Shown: piece after piece, positions 9,230 to 17,249 of the stretch
Layout: every line of letters starts with the position of its first letter
Position numbering within the stretch: the first letter of the stretch is position 1
The notes under the pieces: generated by a model
Databases searched by the model: none
What the model was told of the DNA's origin: nothing
Seen by the model: the letters and a program-made list of their open reading frames with translations, nothing else
Source of the DNA: JAKFWF01 sp963732635
GTDB lineage: Bacteria > Pseudomonadota > Alphaproteobacteria > Rhizobiales > Hyphomicrobiaceae
Length of the DNA: 64,000 nt
NCBI GenBank assembly: GCA_963732635.1
Contig: CAVTAL010000024.1
Location: 92,818-156,817, forward strand
Reading direction: 5' to 3'
Made by a program: the position numbers and the translations under genes

Positions 9230-9726
9230 CGCACCAGCAGGCCCAGCAGCGGCATGAAAGCCTCGACCTCGAAGCAATAGCGGCCGCCGCGTTCGGTTTC
9301 CCGCGTGTGGATGCGCGGCAACAGCACTGCCGGCAGCGGGACACCAAGCACCTGAACGCCGGCCAGGGTCAGCCCGAGGCCTTCGGCATCCTGCTGCATC
9401 GTCATGCGCAGCGTCACCGGTCCGACGCGCTCGCGCAGTTGCGCGCCCTCGGCCCATTGGGTCGAGACGAACCGCTTGGTTCCGAAAGCGCGGGCCCACA
9501 CTTCGGAGCCGCTGCACGGCTTGAATGTGACACGGAGCGACTGATCGCGACCCTCCGGCGGCAACCCCAGTGCAGAAGCCAGACCGCGTGCGATAGCATT
9601 GCCACCCCGCCGCACATCGGCCTTGCCAACCCAAATGCATTCGACTTCGACATCGTGCAGCGCGCGGACTTGGCCCGGCAGGTCGTCGAACCGCTCGCCC
9701 AGCAATCGTCGATAGAGTGCGGTCAT
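9196..9726 (-). CDS. DUF4166-like protein
   Basis: 176 residues from ATG 9726. It starts inside the stop of the upstream saccharopine-dehydrogenase-like gene (ATGA), so the two are translationally coupled. The mix of regular strands (ECIWVGKADVRRG, LRVTFKPCSGSEVWARAF, LRMTMQQDAEGLGL) and a C-terminal YEGWLARA fits the DUF4166 family. DUF4166 is often adjacent or fused to the same kind of dehydrogenase. There is no signal peptide and no catalytic motif is known. The function is unresolved. Confidence 0.65.
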   Translation of the reverse strand: MTALYRRLLGERFDDLPGQVRALHDVEVECIWVGKADVRRGGNAIARGLASALGLPPEGRDQSLRVTFKPCSGSEVWARAFGTKRFVSTQWAEGAQLRERVGPVTLRMTMQQDAEGLGLTLAGVQVLGVPLPAVLLPRIHTRETERGGRYCFEVEAFMPLLGLLVRYEGWLARAAR

Positions 9727-10848
9727 CGTTCGCTCATCGTGATGGCGAGATCGGCCAATTCGCGCTCGATCTCCGGCAGCGTCACGAGCCCGACGCATGC
9801 ACGCGCGCCTCGTTCCATTACGTCGCCGCGCACGAGCTTCTTGGCGAGGACCACCGCCGGCGTCGTCGGAATATAAGGGCCATGCCCCTGCCGCGCGACG
9901 AGATGCCAGACGATGCGCTTCGCGGACCCACCAGCGTCGACACCTTCGAGTTCGACGAACATACCGCCGACGTCGCTGCCGAGAAAAGGCAGCCGCCGCT
10001 TGATTGCCAGCAACGGCGCGGCAATGGCATCGGGCCGGCGCATCAGGCCAAACCGGCCCGGCCATGACAGCGCCCACAGACCCAAATGAAACAGCGTCAC
10101 TTCGACGCCGGCGCGGAAGTCTACGGTCTTCAAGTCGGGGTATCGCTCGGGAAACAGCATCAGGTCGGGCACATTGCAATAGCCCATCCATCGCCATGCG
10201 CCGTCGGGAAAGCGATGCCTCGACAGTCCTTGCCAGCCGTGCACCGTGATCCACGCGCCACCGCGCTTCATGCGGAAGGGCTGACCGAGCCCGCCCAGAA
10301 TCGATGCGGTCGTCGCCGGACCTGGATCAAAACTGTTGCCGGGCGATATGCCATGTCGCATCGCGTCGAGCATGGCGAACCGTGGCGCGAAATGGTCGAG
10401 CACCGCCGCCGAGAGTCGCCGGCACCGTGCTTGCCCCGCTCGTCGCCAGCACACCGTGCGCGCGCGCCTCCTGGTCGAGATCCCGATCGCGCGCGAAGCC
10501 GGTGACGAATTCGGCGGCATCCGCCAGATCGATATAATGCGCGCCGTTGCCGATGGCGGCCCGGGCCAGCCCGAAATCCTGCGCCTGAAACGGCCCCGAA
10601 GCATTGATGACAACGGTTGGTGCGATAGCGGACAGCACCGCCGCGTCGGGCTTCATCGCATCGAAAGTGGCCGCCTCAACCTTGGCAACGGCGGTCAACG
10701 CCAGTTGCGCTGCAGCCTGCCGGGCCTTTGCCAGCGAACGCCCGGCCACGACGATCTCGAATCCAGGTTCACGCGACAGCCGTTCGGCCGCGCGCGCGCC
10801 AAATGCGCCATAACCGCCGACGATCAGAATGCGAGGCTTGAGGCTCAT
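9723..10848 (-). pseudogene. Saccharopine-dehydrogenase-like NAD(P)-binding protein, one frameshift
   Basis: ATG 10848 begins MSLKPRILIVGGYGAFGARAAERL, a Rossmann nucleotide-binding motif (GGYGAFG). The N-terminal frame runs to about 10410 (DLADAAEFVTGFARD, then SGASTVPA). The remainder is in another frame, starting LSAAVLDHFAPRFAMLDAM and ending at 9723. A one-base correction near 10400-10420 gives a protein of about 374 residues. Members of this family are mostly uncharacterised oxidoreductases rather than true lysine-pathway enzymes. It is coupled to the DUF4166 gene, which suggests a two-component module. Confidence 0.75.
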
Positions 10849-10868
10849 GCGCCAGCTACCATCGACAT

Positions 10869-11447
10869 TCAATGATCGCCATTTTTGACCTTGCTTTCGG
10901 TACCGACGCCGACTGGCCCAGCCGATTTGTCGCCATGGCCGGCGATCTTGTCCGACAGCGCCAGCATCAAGCTCGAAATAACGAACACCAGATGCACGAC
11001 GACATACCAGAACATCTCCCGGTCAGTGACGGTCTTGAGTGACATGAATTGCTTCAACAGCTGGATCGCGGAAATGGCGACGATCGAGGACAGCAGTTTG
11101 AGCTTGAGGCCGGTGAAGTCGATCGTACCCATCCATTCCGGCCAATCGCGGTGGTTGGTGTGATCGATCTTGGACACGAAATTTTCGTAGCCGGAGAAGA
11201 TCACGATCACCAGCAGCGAGCCGGTAAAAGCGAGATCGACGAGGCTCAGCACGCCAAGAATGACCTGCGCCTCGCTGGCCCAGATCGCGGTCACGGCGAT
11301 GTGCCAGAACTCCTGCGCGAACTTGACGAACAGCACGACCAGACTGAGCGCAAGCCCGGCGTAGATCGGCGCCAGCATCCATCGGCTGGCAAATAGGAAA
11401 GCTTCGAGCGCCTTCTCAAGCGCGGCGCAAATCCGTGCATAGGTCAA
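10869..11447 (-). CDS. yqhA: YqhA/UPF0114-family membrane protein
   Basis: 192 residues with at least three hydrophobic segments (about 24-46, 66-86 and 137-164). Family-typical sequence includes ALEKALEAFLFASRWMLAPIY, LSLVDLAFTGSLLVIVIFSGYENFVSK and the helix KLKLLSSIVAISAIQLLKQF. UPF0114/YqhA proteins are integral membrane proteins of unknown biochemical role. It lies 20 bases upstream of the saccharopine-dehydrogenase-like gene on the same strand, so it could head that transcription unit. The frame is intact. Confidence 0.85.
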   Translation of the reverse strand: MTYARICAALEKALEAFLFASRWMLAPIYAGLALSLVVLFVKFAQEFWHIAVTAIWASEAQVILGVLSLVDLAFTGSLLVIVIFSGYENFVSKIDHTNHRDWPEWMGTIDFTGLKLKLLSSIVAISAIQLLKQFMSLKTVTDREMFWYVVVHLVFVISSLMLALSDKIAGHGDKSAGPVGVGTESKVKNGDH

Positions 11448-11546
11448 TTCTGGAACTCCTCATCGGCCCGGACCAGCGAGGTGCTAATCCGCGTTATCGA
11501 GGCGTTGTTGTGGGTATTGGACGGAGCGTTGGCAATAGGCCCCGCG

Positions 11547-12809
11547 TCAACGCGTGCGTGCGGCCGTTCGCTTGCGCGGCCCCGGCAATGGTTGCCCATC
11601 GCGGAAAGCCAGCGCCTTAGCTGCCGCCCTCTTTCGCAGTTCGAGCCACTTCCGGCAGCTCGCCAGACTGGGATCGCACAGCACTTCTTCCGGAATCGCG
11701 GCGTCGAGGCTTGCGCGGCCTTGCATCAGACTCGCTGGTGTCGACTGCCGCGCGTCGTTGGGGTACTTCGGCTGCCGGCCGGCGCTGAGGTCGGACGACG
11801 GCAGCACCGACGACAGGATCGGTCGCTGCGATGCTGCCAGTTGTGGAGACCGGCGAGGCTGCGGATAGCGCCGGTCCGACACGAACCGGTTCGACGGCCG
11901 TAGCTGCGGTCGCGACAACTTGCTGAATTGGAGCTGGGCAGCCTTGCTCAACCGATCCCACTCGGAAACTGCGGCGAGCGAAGCGCCGCAAACGGCTAAA
12001 GGGCCGTGAGCGGCCACCTCCTCTGGGCCGGCCTGCTGAACCACATAGCGCCTTTCGCAAACACCGATATGCGGTGGCACCTTGGTTTGCTCGAAGGCAT
12101 CGTAGCCTTCCTTCAGGTTCTGCCAGAAGGCGAACCAATCGCTATTCGCGTAGGTGGCCATGTTCGCGTCAGTCATGCGGAAAGGAAATACGTGCACGTG
12201 AACGCGATCCTGACCACCCTTGATCGCGCGCTCGGCCAGATCATAGATCTCAGCGACGACGGAATTCGTCATCGCGAAGCAGCCGACCGACGAGCAGCCG
12301 CCGTGCACCAGGATGTAGGAGCCGGTGCGCTGGTTGATCTTATCGAAGGCGTTCGGGAAACCGAGATTGAGCGAGCGCGGGTGACGACCGATCAGGTGCA
12401 GTTGCTTACGCGTGACTTCGTAGAAGCCTTCCGGAGTCTGCTTGTCGCCCTCGTGGATCTTCGGTCCGATGGTGCCAGACCAGTGACAAACGGGATAGGT
12501 GTCCAGCAGCACATAACGGCCGCCTGAGCGCATCCAGATCTCCAGCTCGGACTCGGCCTTGAAGATGCGAATGAAAACTTCGTTGCCGGCCTTCAGCCCC
12601 TTGGACGACAAGCGCTGTTCGAAGCTCGCCAGATCAGGGGTGCCAGGCAGCGGCAGGCTGCCGACGGCGGCAGCCCGTTGCCGCTCGACCCGGTCGGAGG
12701 CTACATCCTTCAACTCGATGCTGACTGCGCCGGCGGACAACGCGGTAACGGCCAGAGCAACCGCCATCACCGCCGTCGTGCGAACCGCTCGCGAAATCCA
12801 CCTTCGCAT
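11547..12809 (-). CDS. L,D-transpeptidase (YkuD/YafK-like) with long disordered tail
   Basis: 420 residues with an N-terminal signal or anchor (about 10-28). The YkuD catalytic core spans about 75-200 and contains the HGGCSSVGC motif, with His169 and Cys177 as the expected catalytic pair. Family members form or hydrolyse meso-DAP-containing cross-links or links to lipoproteins in peptidoglycan. The YafK subgroup releases lipoproteins, and the conserved ADANMATY-type C-terminal core here is closest to that subgroup. After about residue 290 the chain is Ser/Pro/Arg/Gln rich and probably disordered, ending in a short Cys-containing helix. A paralogue lies 175 bases upstream on the same strand. 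Confidence 0.8.
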   Translation of the reverse strand: MRRWISRAVRTTAVMAVALAVTALSAGAVSIELKDVASDRVERQRAAAVGSLPLPGTPDLASFEQRLSSKGLKAGNEVFIRIFKAESELEIWMRSGGRYVLLDTYPVCHWSGTIGPKIHEGDKQTPEGFYEVTRKQLHLIGRHPRSLNLGFPNAFDKINQRTGSYILVHGGCSSVGCFAMTNSVVAEIYDLAERAIKGGQDRVHVHVFPFRMTDANMATYANSDWFAFWQNLKEGYDAFEQTKVPPHIGVCERRYVVQQAGPEEVAAHGPLAVCGASLAAVSEWDRLSKAAQLQFSKLSRPQLRPSNRFVSDRRYPQPRRSPQLAASQRPILSSVLPSSDLSAGRQPKYPNDARQSTPASLMQGRASLDAAIPEEVLCDPSLASCRKWLELRKRAAAKALAFRDGQPLPGPRKRTAARTR

Positions 12810-12984
12810 TCCTGCAGAGCCCCTTAACTCGAATACTACCGGGATCGCCCTGCGGGCGCTGAACGGATATCAAACCATGCACAGACTAGCAGTTCGGATG
12901 CCCAGCTTGCACTGTAATAAACGACGACACACACTACCCCCAGCACACCGGTGCAGTTCAGCAACGGCGCTCCAATACGATGCA

Positions 12985-13950
12985 CTATTGCTGGTTGAAA
13001 CCCAAAGCTGACGACGATTTCTTGGTTGCACCGAACCCGAGACCAAAAGACGGCGCCGATGCCGTCGCGGCCGGCTGCGACGCGATCCCGCTGCTGGCGA
13101 TGCTGCGCATTTTCGGTCCCGGCACGACGACGGTCTCCGCGTCGGCGACCTGACCGGTCGACGGCTTGAATGGCTCCGGCGGCTGCTGCTCATAGGCCGG
13201 GCAGGCACGCTCCGCATCGAGTTTGACCTGCTGGATGCCACCGCGCCACTTCGGATTGACCACGTATTTGCGATCGCAAACCGCCACCTGCGGCAACTGT
13301 CGGGTGGTTTCGAAGTAATCGTAGCCTTCCTTCAGCGACGCCCAGAATTTCAGCGCCGCGTGATTGTGATGGCGCGCCAGATTGGCGTCGGTCATGCGGA
13401 ACGGGAAGGCATGTACCTGAAAGCCATCCTGGCCACCGATGAACGCCTCCCGCGCGAGGGCGTAAATCTCCTCGACGAATGCGTCGGTCATGGCGTAGCA
13501 GCCGGCCGACTTGCATTTGCCGTGCACCATCAGCGCATCACCAGTGCGCTTGTTGGCGCGGTCGTAAGCGTTCGGGTAGCCGATGTTGAAGGCCAAATAG
13601 AATTGCGAATTCGGGTTCATCTGATGGCGGGCGACGGAATAAAATCCTTCCGGCGCCTGCTTGTCACCCTGGACGATCTTGGGGCCGACATCTCCCGACC
13701 AGTTACAGATCGGATAGGTCTTGAAGTGGTAGAAGTGGCCGTCTTCGCGCTGCTTCCAGACTTCGAGTTCTGATTCTTCCTTGAAGATGCGCACGAAAAT
13801 AGGCGCATTGGTCTTCATCTGCTTCTTGCCCAGAAGCATCTGCGCTTCCTTGGACAACGGACGCAGATGTGGCGGCACGTCGATCTGGCCGCAAGCTGCG
13901 AGAGCCAGACCGGCGGCGATGACAAGGCCGCTTCGTATGAGGTTCTGCAT
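12985..13950 (-). CDS. L,D-transpeptidase lipoprotein (YkuD/YafK-like)
   Basis: 321 residues from ATG 13950, chosen over the upstream start at 13980 because GGAAGGA lies just before it and it begins at a lipoprotein signal. Lipobox LAAC puts the acylated Cys at residue 20. The YkuD domain contains MVHGKCKSAGC with His143 and Cys151, the same layout as the downstream paralogue. Both also share the segment HAFPFRMTDANLA or its equivalent. It should be attached to the inner or outer membrane and act on peptidoglycan in the periplasm. The C-terminal 70 residues are low complexity (Ser/Ala/Gly). No frame defect was seen. Confidence 0.85.
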   Translation of the reverse strand: MQNLIRSGLVIAAGLALAACGQIDVPPHLRPLSKEAQMLLGKKQMKTNAPIFVRIFKEESELEVWKQREDGHFYHFKTYPICNWSGDVGPKIVQGDKQAPEGFYSVARHQMNPNSQFYLAFNIGYPNAYDRANKRTGDALMVHGKCKSAGCYAMTDAFVEEIYALAREAFIGGQDGFQVHAFPFRMTDANLARHHNHAALKFWASLKEGYDYFETTRQLPQVAVCDRKYVVNPKWRGGIQQVKLDAERACPAYEQQPPEPFKPSTGQVADAETVVVPGPKMRSIASSGIASQPAATASAPSFGLGFGATKKSSSALGFNQQ

Positions 13951-14157
13951 TCTTCCTTCCAGGCCGATCAAGCGATACACCGTGCCCCTGGCGCACGCCG
14001 ATCCCCTAGTCCCTCAGTCATTAACACCCGGTTAACGTTAGTGATTCGTTACCACTTTTCGGAGGCTGGGCCAATGCCCATCGTGCATCCGAATGGCCTC
14101 AGGATTCCCCCTCGATTCGGGCGGAATTCAGGTTGGTGTTTTGCTCAATTCGAAACG

Positions 14158-15168
14158 TCAGATGGTCTGACCGATGGCCATGAACCGATCCTGACGCTGC
14201 CGACGCACCTGGCCGGGCGCCATGCTGTCGAACTCGGCCAACGCCTTGCCGATGGCGTCGCCGGTCGATTTGAGCATTGCCGCGCGGTCTCGATGGGCGC
14301 CGCCGATCGGTTCCGGGATGATGCCGTCTATCACCTTCAATTGCAGCAGATCCTGAGCAGTGATCTTCATGTTGGTGGCGGCGTCGATGGCACGCGCCGC
14401 GTCACGCCACAGGATCGAGGCGGCGGCTTCCGGCGAGGCGACAGTGTAGATCGCGTGCTCCAGCATCAAAATGCGATTGGCGGTGGCAATTGCGACCGCG
14501 CCGCCCGACCCGCCCTCGCCAATCACCACCGAGATGATCGGCACGCCGAGGCCGAGGCAGACGTCGGTCGAACGCGCGATGGCTTCGGCCTGACCGCGCT
14601 CCTCGGCGCCGATGCCGGGATAAGCGCCGGGCGTGTCGATCAAAGTGATCACCGGCATGTCGAAGCGTTCCGCCAGTTCCATCAGCCGGATCGCCTTGCG
14701 GTAACCCTCGGGCTTCGCCATGCCGAAGTTGTGGTGGATGCGGCCCTCGGTGTCGGCGCCCTTCTCGTGACCCATGACGATGACCGACCGGCCACGGAAT
14801 GATCCCATGCCGCCCATTATCGCCGCGTCCTCTGCAAAGAACCGATCGCCGGACAACGGCGTGAAGTCGTCAATCAGCGTATCGATGAACGCAAGTGTAT
14901 GCGGCCGGTCCTGATGCCGGGCGACCTGCGTTTTCTGCCAGGGAGTTAGCTTGGCATAGATATCGACCAGCGCCTGATGCGCCTTCTGCTTGAGCTTGGC
15001 GATCTCTTCGGCGATCGACACCGAATTGTCGCCAGCATTGAGCGCCGAAAGTTCGGCAATCTTGCTCTCGAGTTCCGCGATCGGCTTCTCAAAATCGAGA
15101 TAGGTTTTGATCGGCCCGCGATCGGTCGCCGGCGTGGTTTGCTGGTTCAAAGGTCTAACCTCGGCCAC
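14158..15168 (-). CDS. accA: Acetyl-CoA carboxylase carboxyltransferase subunit alpha
   Basis: 336 residues, close to the usual length of AccA. Characteristic sequence includes TYLDFEKPIAELESKI near the start, LTPWQKTQVARHQDRPHTL, FAEDAAIMGGMGSFRGRSV, DTPGAYPGIGAEERGQAEAIA and the oxyanion-forming GEGGSGGAVAI. With AccD it transfers the carboxyl group from carboxybiotin to acetyl-CoA, making malonyl-CoA for fatty acid synthesis in the cytoplasm. The N-terminal 20 residues before TYLDFEKP are unusual for the family, so the true start might be internal. It stands alone; other acc genes are not adjacent. Confidence 0.93.
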   Translation of the reverse strand: MAEVRPLNQQTTPATDRGPIKTYLDFEKPIAELESKIAELSALNAGDNSVSIAEEIAKLKQKAHQALVDIYAKLTPWQKTQVARHQDRPHTLAFIDTLIDDFTPLSGDRFFAEDAAIMGGMGSFRGRSVIVMGHEKGADTEGRIHHNFGMAKPEGYRKAIRLMELAERFDMPVITLIDTPGAYPGIGAEERGQAEAIARSTDVCLGLGVPIISVVIGEGGSGGAVAIATANRILMLEHAIYTVASPEAAASILWRDAARAIDAATNMKITAQDLLQLKVIDGIIPEPIGGAHRDRAAMLKSTGDAIGKALAEFDSMAPGQVRRQRQDRFMAIGQTI

Positions 15169-15335
15169 GAATGAGCCGCCCGGAACACCCAGGCCGGCTC
15201 GCGTTCAAGTTTCAGCCCGCATTCGCCATGCCTGAGGCCAGCAAGTCAAGGCAAGTAAGGGCTGCATTGTAAATCGCCAGACCATGTCTAGATTGCCCTT
15301 GAACTACCATATCAGCGTAGCGCGAGGAGAATTTC

Positions 15336-15794
15336 ATGAGCAAATCGACCGCGGCCGCCCCGCTTGCCCGCTACGCCGCTTGGCAACGCAAGGGAGATTT
15401 TGTCTTCCTGTCGGGCGTCATCGCCGTCGATCCGGCGGCCGGAAAGATCGTGCGGGGGTTCGACGATATTCCACCAGATGCCAGACAAGCCATTGGCATA
15501 ACTGGAGAATTCTCGGTCGACATCAAACAGGGACCGATCCTGGCACAGAGCTGGGCGGTGTTCGATAAAATTCGCGCCACCATGGAAGAGGCCGGTGGCT
15601 CGATGGCCGACGTATTCAAACTCGTTCAGTATTTCAAAGATTTACGAGATTTTCCGCTATACAATCAAGTGCGCCGGCAGTTCTTCCCTACCGATCCGCC
15701 TGTGTCCACGGTTGTAGAGGTCTCCGGCATGATGCCGACCGCCGACATCCTGGTCGAGGTCGAGGCGACGGCCTATTTGCCAAGGTTGCCCTGA
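15336..15794 (+). CDS. RidA/YjgF-family protein
   Basis: 152 residues preceded by a clear ribosome site (GAGGAG, seven bases before ATG 15336). The RidA fold is visible from KGDFVFLSGVIAVDP through to VVEVSGMMPTADILVEVEATAY. The family hydrolyses reactive enamine or imine intermediates, but the catalytic Arg of RidA proper (in the NVRT context) is not obvious here. The insert containing GFDDIPPDARQAIGITGEFSVDIKQ makes it longer than E. coli RidA. It may act in a catabolic pathway rather than general housekeeping. It is convergent with the creatininase-family gene. Confidence 0.8.
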   Translation: MSKSTAAAPLARYAAWQRKGDFVFLSGVIAVDPAAGKIVRGFDDIPPDARQAIGITGEFSVDIKQGPILAQSWAVFDKIRATMEEAGGSMADVFKLVQYFKDLRDFPLYNQVRRQFFPTDPPVSTVVEVSGMMPTADILVEVEATAYLPRLP

Positions 15795-15809
15795 AGACCC
15801 CGGCCCGCC

Positions 15810-16611
15810 TCACGCCAAGCGGTCCAGCCCGAACCGCTTCACATCCTTCAGCAGTTTGATGAACTCAAGCGCCTGGAATTCGGCGGTCAGGCGGCCCTTT
15901 TCGGCGGTCCCGCGCGAGGCGTCGCCAGCGGCGCCCGATTCGTGCAGGTCCTGGGCGATCCAGCCGAAGGCATTGAAGCCGGTCGGCCGCAGGATGTCGA
16001 ATTCTCGTGCGATTTCAATGGTGGTTGGCGCGAAATTACCAGCGTATTCCATATGCACGAGATCAGGTCGGAAGTGCAGCATCATCGAGGTCTCGATGTC
16101 GCCGGCATGAATGCCAACCGCCAATTCTTGGTCGGTATAGAGCCCCGGCGGCCGGCCTAGCCGGCTCCACGCCGCCGACACCACCAGCATCTGGTGCCGG
16201 ACCCGCAATTCCCGCGCGACGATGCCCAGAATATCGACGTTGCCGCCGTGCGAGTTGACCATCACGAGTTTGCGCAGGCCCGCCCGATGCACCGCCTCGC
16301 CGATTTCGACCCAGGCGCGCATCGCCGTCTCAGCCGACAAGGTGATGGTGCCGGGTGAACGCAAATGCTCGTTCGATTTGCCGATGCTCTGGGTCGGCAG
16401 CACCAGAATATGCAGGTCCTCCGGCAGCCGCTGCAAGCACTTCGCTGATCATGCCATCGGCGATCACCGTGTCGGTCGAGACCGGCAGATGGGGGCCGTG
16501 CTGCTCGATCGCCGCCACCGGCAGCACCGCAATCGTCGTTTCAGGGTCGAGGCCGACGAAATCCTTGGTGGTCAACTCACTCCAGCGGTGCATTTTCGTC
16601 ATTGGTCGCAT
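15810..16611 (-). pseudogene. Creatininase-family amidohydrolase, one frameshift
   Basis: ATG 16611 follows GAGG with seven-base spacing. The first frame gives TTIAVLPVAAIEQHGPHLPVSTD, including the Glu/His metal-binding EQHGPHLP. Near 16435-16445 the frame must change to read LQRLPEDLHILVLPTQSIGKSNEH, then KLVMVNSHGGNVDIL (second metal site NSHGGN) and GIHAGDIETSMML (His-Ala-Gly-Asp-x-Glu-Thr), to the stop at 15810. All metal-ligand motifs of the creatininase/creatinine amidohydrolase family are present once the single base is restored. The substrate is probably a cyclic or peptide amide and cannot be named from sequence. Confidence 0.75.
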
Positions 16612-16733
16612 TTGCGTGCCTCGTTGCGGTTCGCCAATCGCGCGTTCCTGCAAACTGCCCCCATTGCGCTTCGGCGTGCAACCCTCTTCAATGGCCGCAG
16701 CGGGCAGTATCCGTGCCGTGAAGGAGTTGAGCT

Positions 16734-17153
16734 TTGCGAATTCGACTGATAGCGAGCGCCTTGCTGCTGGCGATGGCGGGCGCGCCTGCCCAAGCGGCCG
16801 AGCCCGCGACTGGCTTCGCCTGCACGTTCAAGATCGGCTCGACGCTGACCTACGACAAGTCGAAGTTCCGCCGCGTGGTGGCCAAGCCGATTGCGTTCGA
16901 AATCGCCGGCGTCGACCTCGACGGCCAGAAAGCCGAGCTGATTACGCCGCAGGGCCGCGGTCCGCTGCGGATCGTGCGCGCGCTCAACGCCAACCACTAC
17001 CTCGAAATCGTCGGCGAGGGCTTCCTCAACATCACCACGATCTACGATCGGGACGCCAAGGTCGGCAACCATCCGGCGGTGCACTCGCGCCACTTCGGCC
17101 TGTTCGGAGAGCCGGTCGTCGCCCAGTACCAAGGCTCCTGCCTGCCGAAATGA
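16734..17153 (+). CDS. Small exported protein, unknown
   Basis: 139 residues with a clear signal peptide (MRIRLIASALLLAMAG, cleavage after AQA at about 21). The start is TTG 16734, supported by GGAG seven bases before it; no ATG fits the signal peptide. The mature part is about 118 residues with two cysteines (FACTFK near the start and GSCLPK at the end) that could form a disulfide. No family is recognised. It lies between the creatininase-family gene (divergent) and the carboxylase gene, 96 bases upstream of the latter. Confidence 0.6.
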   Translation: MRIRLIASALLLAMAGAPAQAAEPATGFACTFKIGSTLTYDKSKFRRVVAKPIAFEIAGVDLDGQKAELITPQGRGPLRIVRALNANHYLEIVGEGFLNITTIYDRDAKVGNHPAVHSRHFGLFGEPVVAQYQGSCLPK

Positions 17154-17249
17154 TCACGACCTAGCATCCCGATCGTGTGGCTTATGATTTCGAAGTCGCG
17201 TCGGAGCCTGCAGGAAGAATGAAGCGGACTTCGAACCGCACAGGATTGA

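Noticed and set aside
8065..9876. 603-residue plus-strand frame
   Set aside because: Only its first 100 codons code for a piece of XdhC; after about 8370 the correct reading leaves this frame, and further on it runs antisense to the DUF4166 gene.
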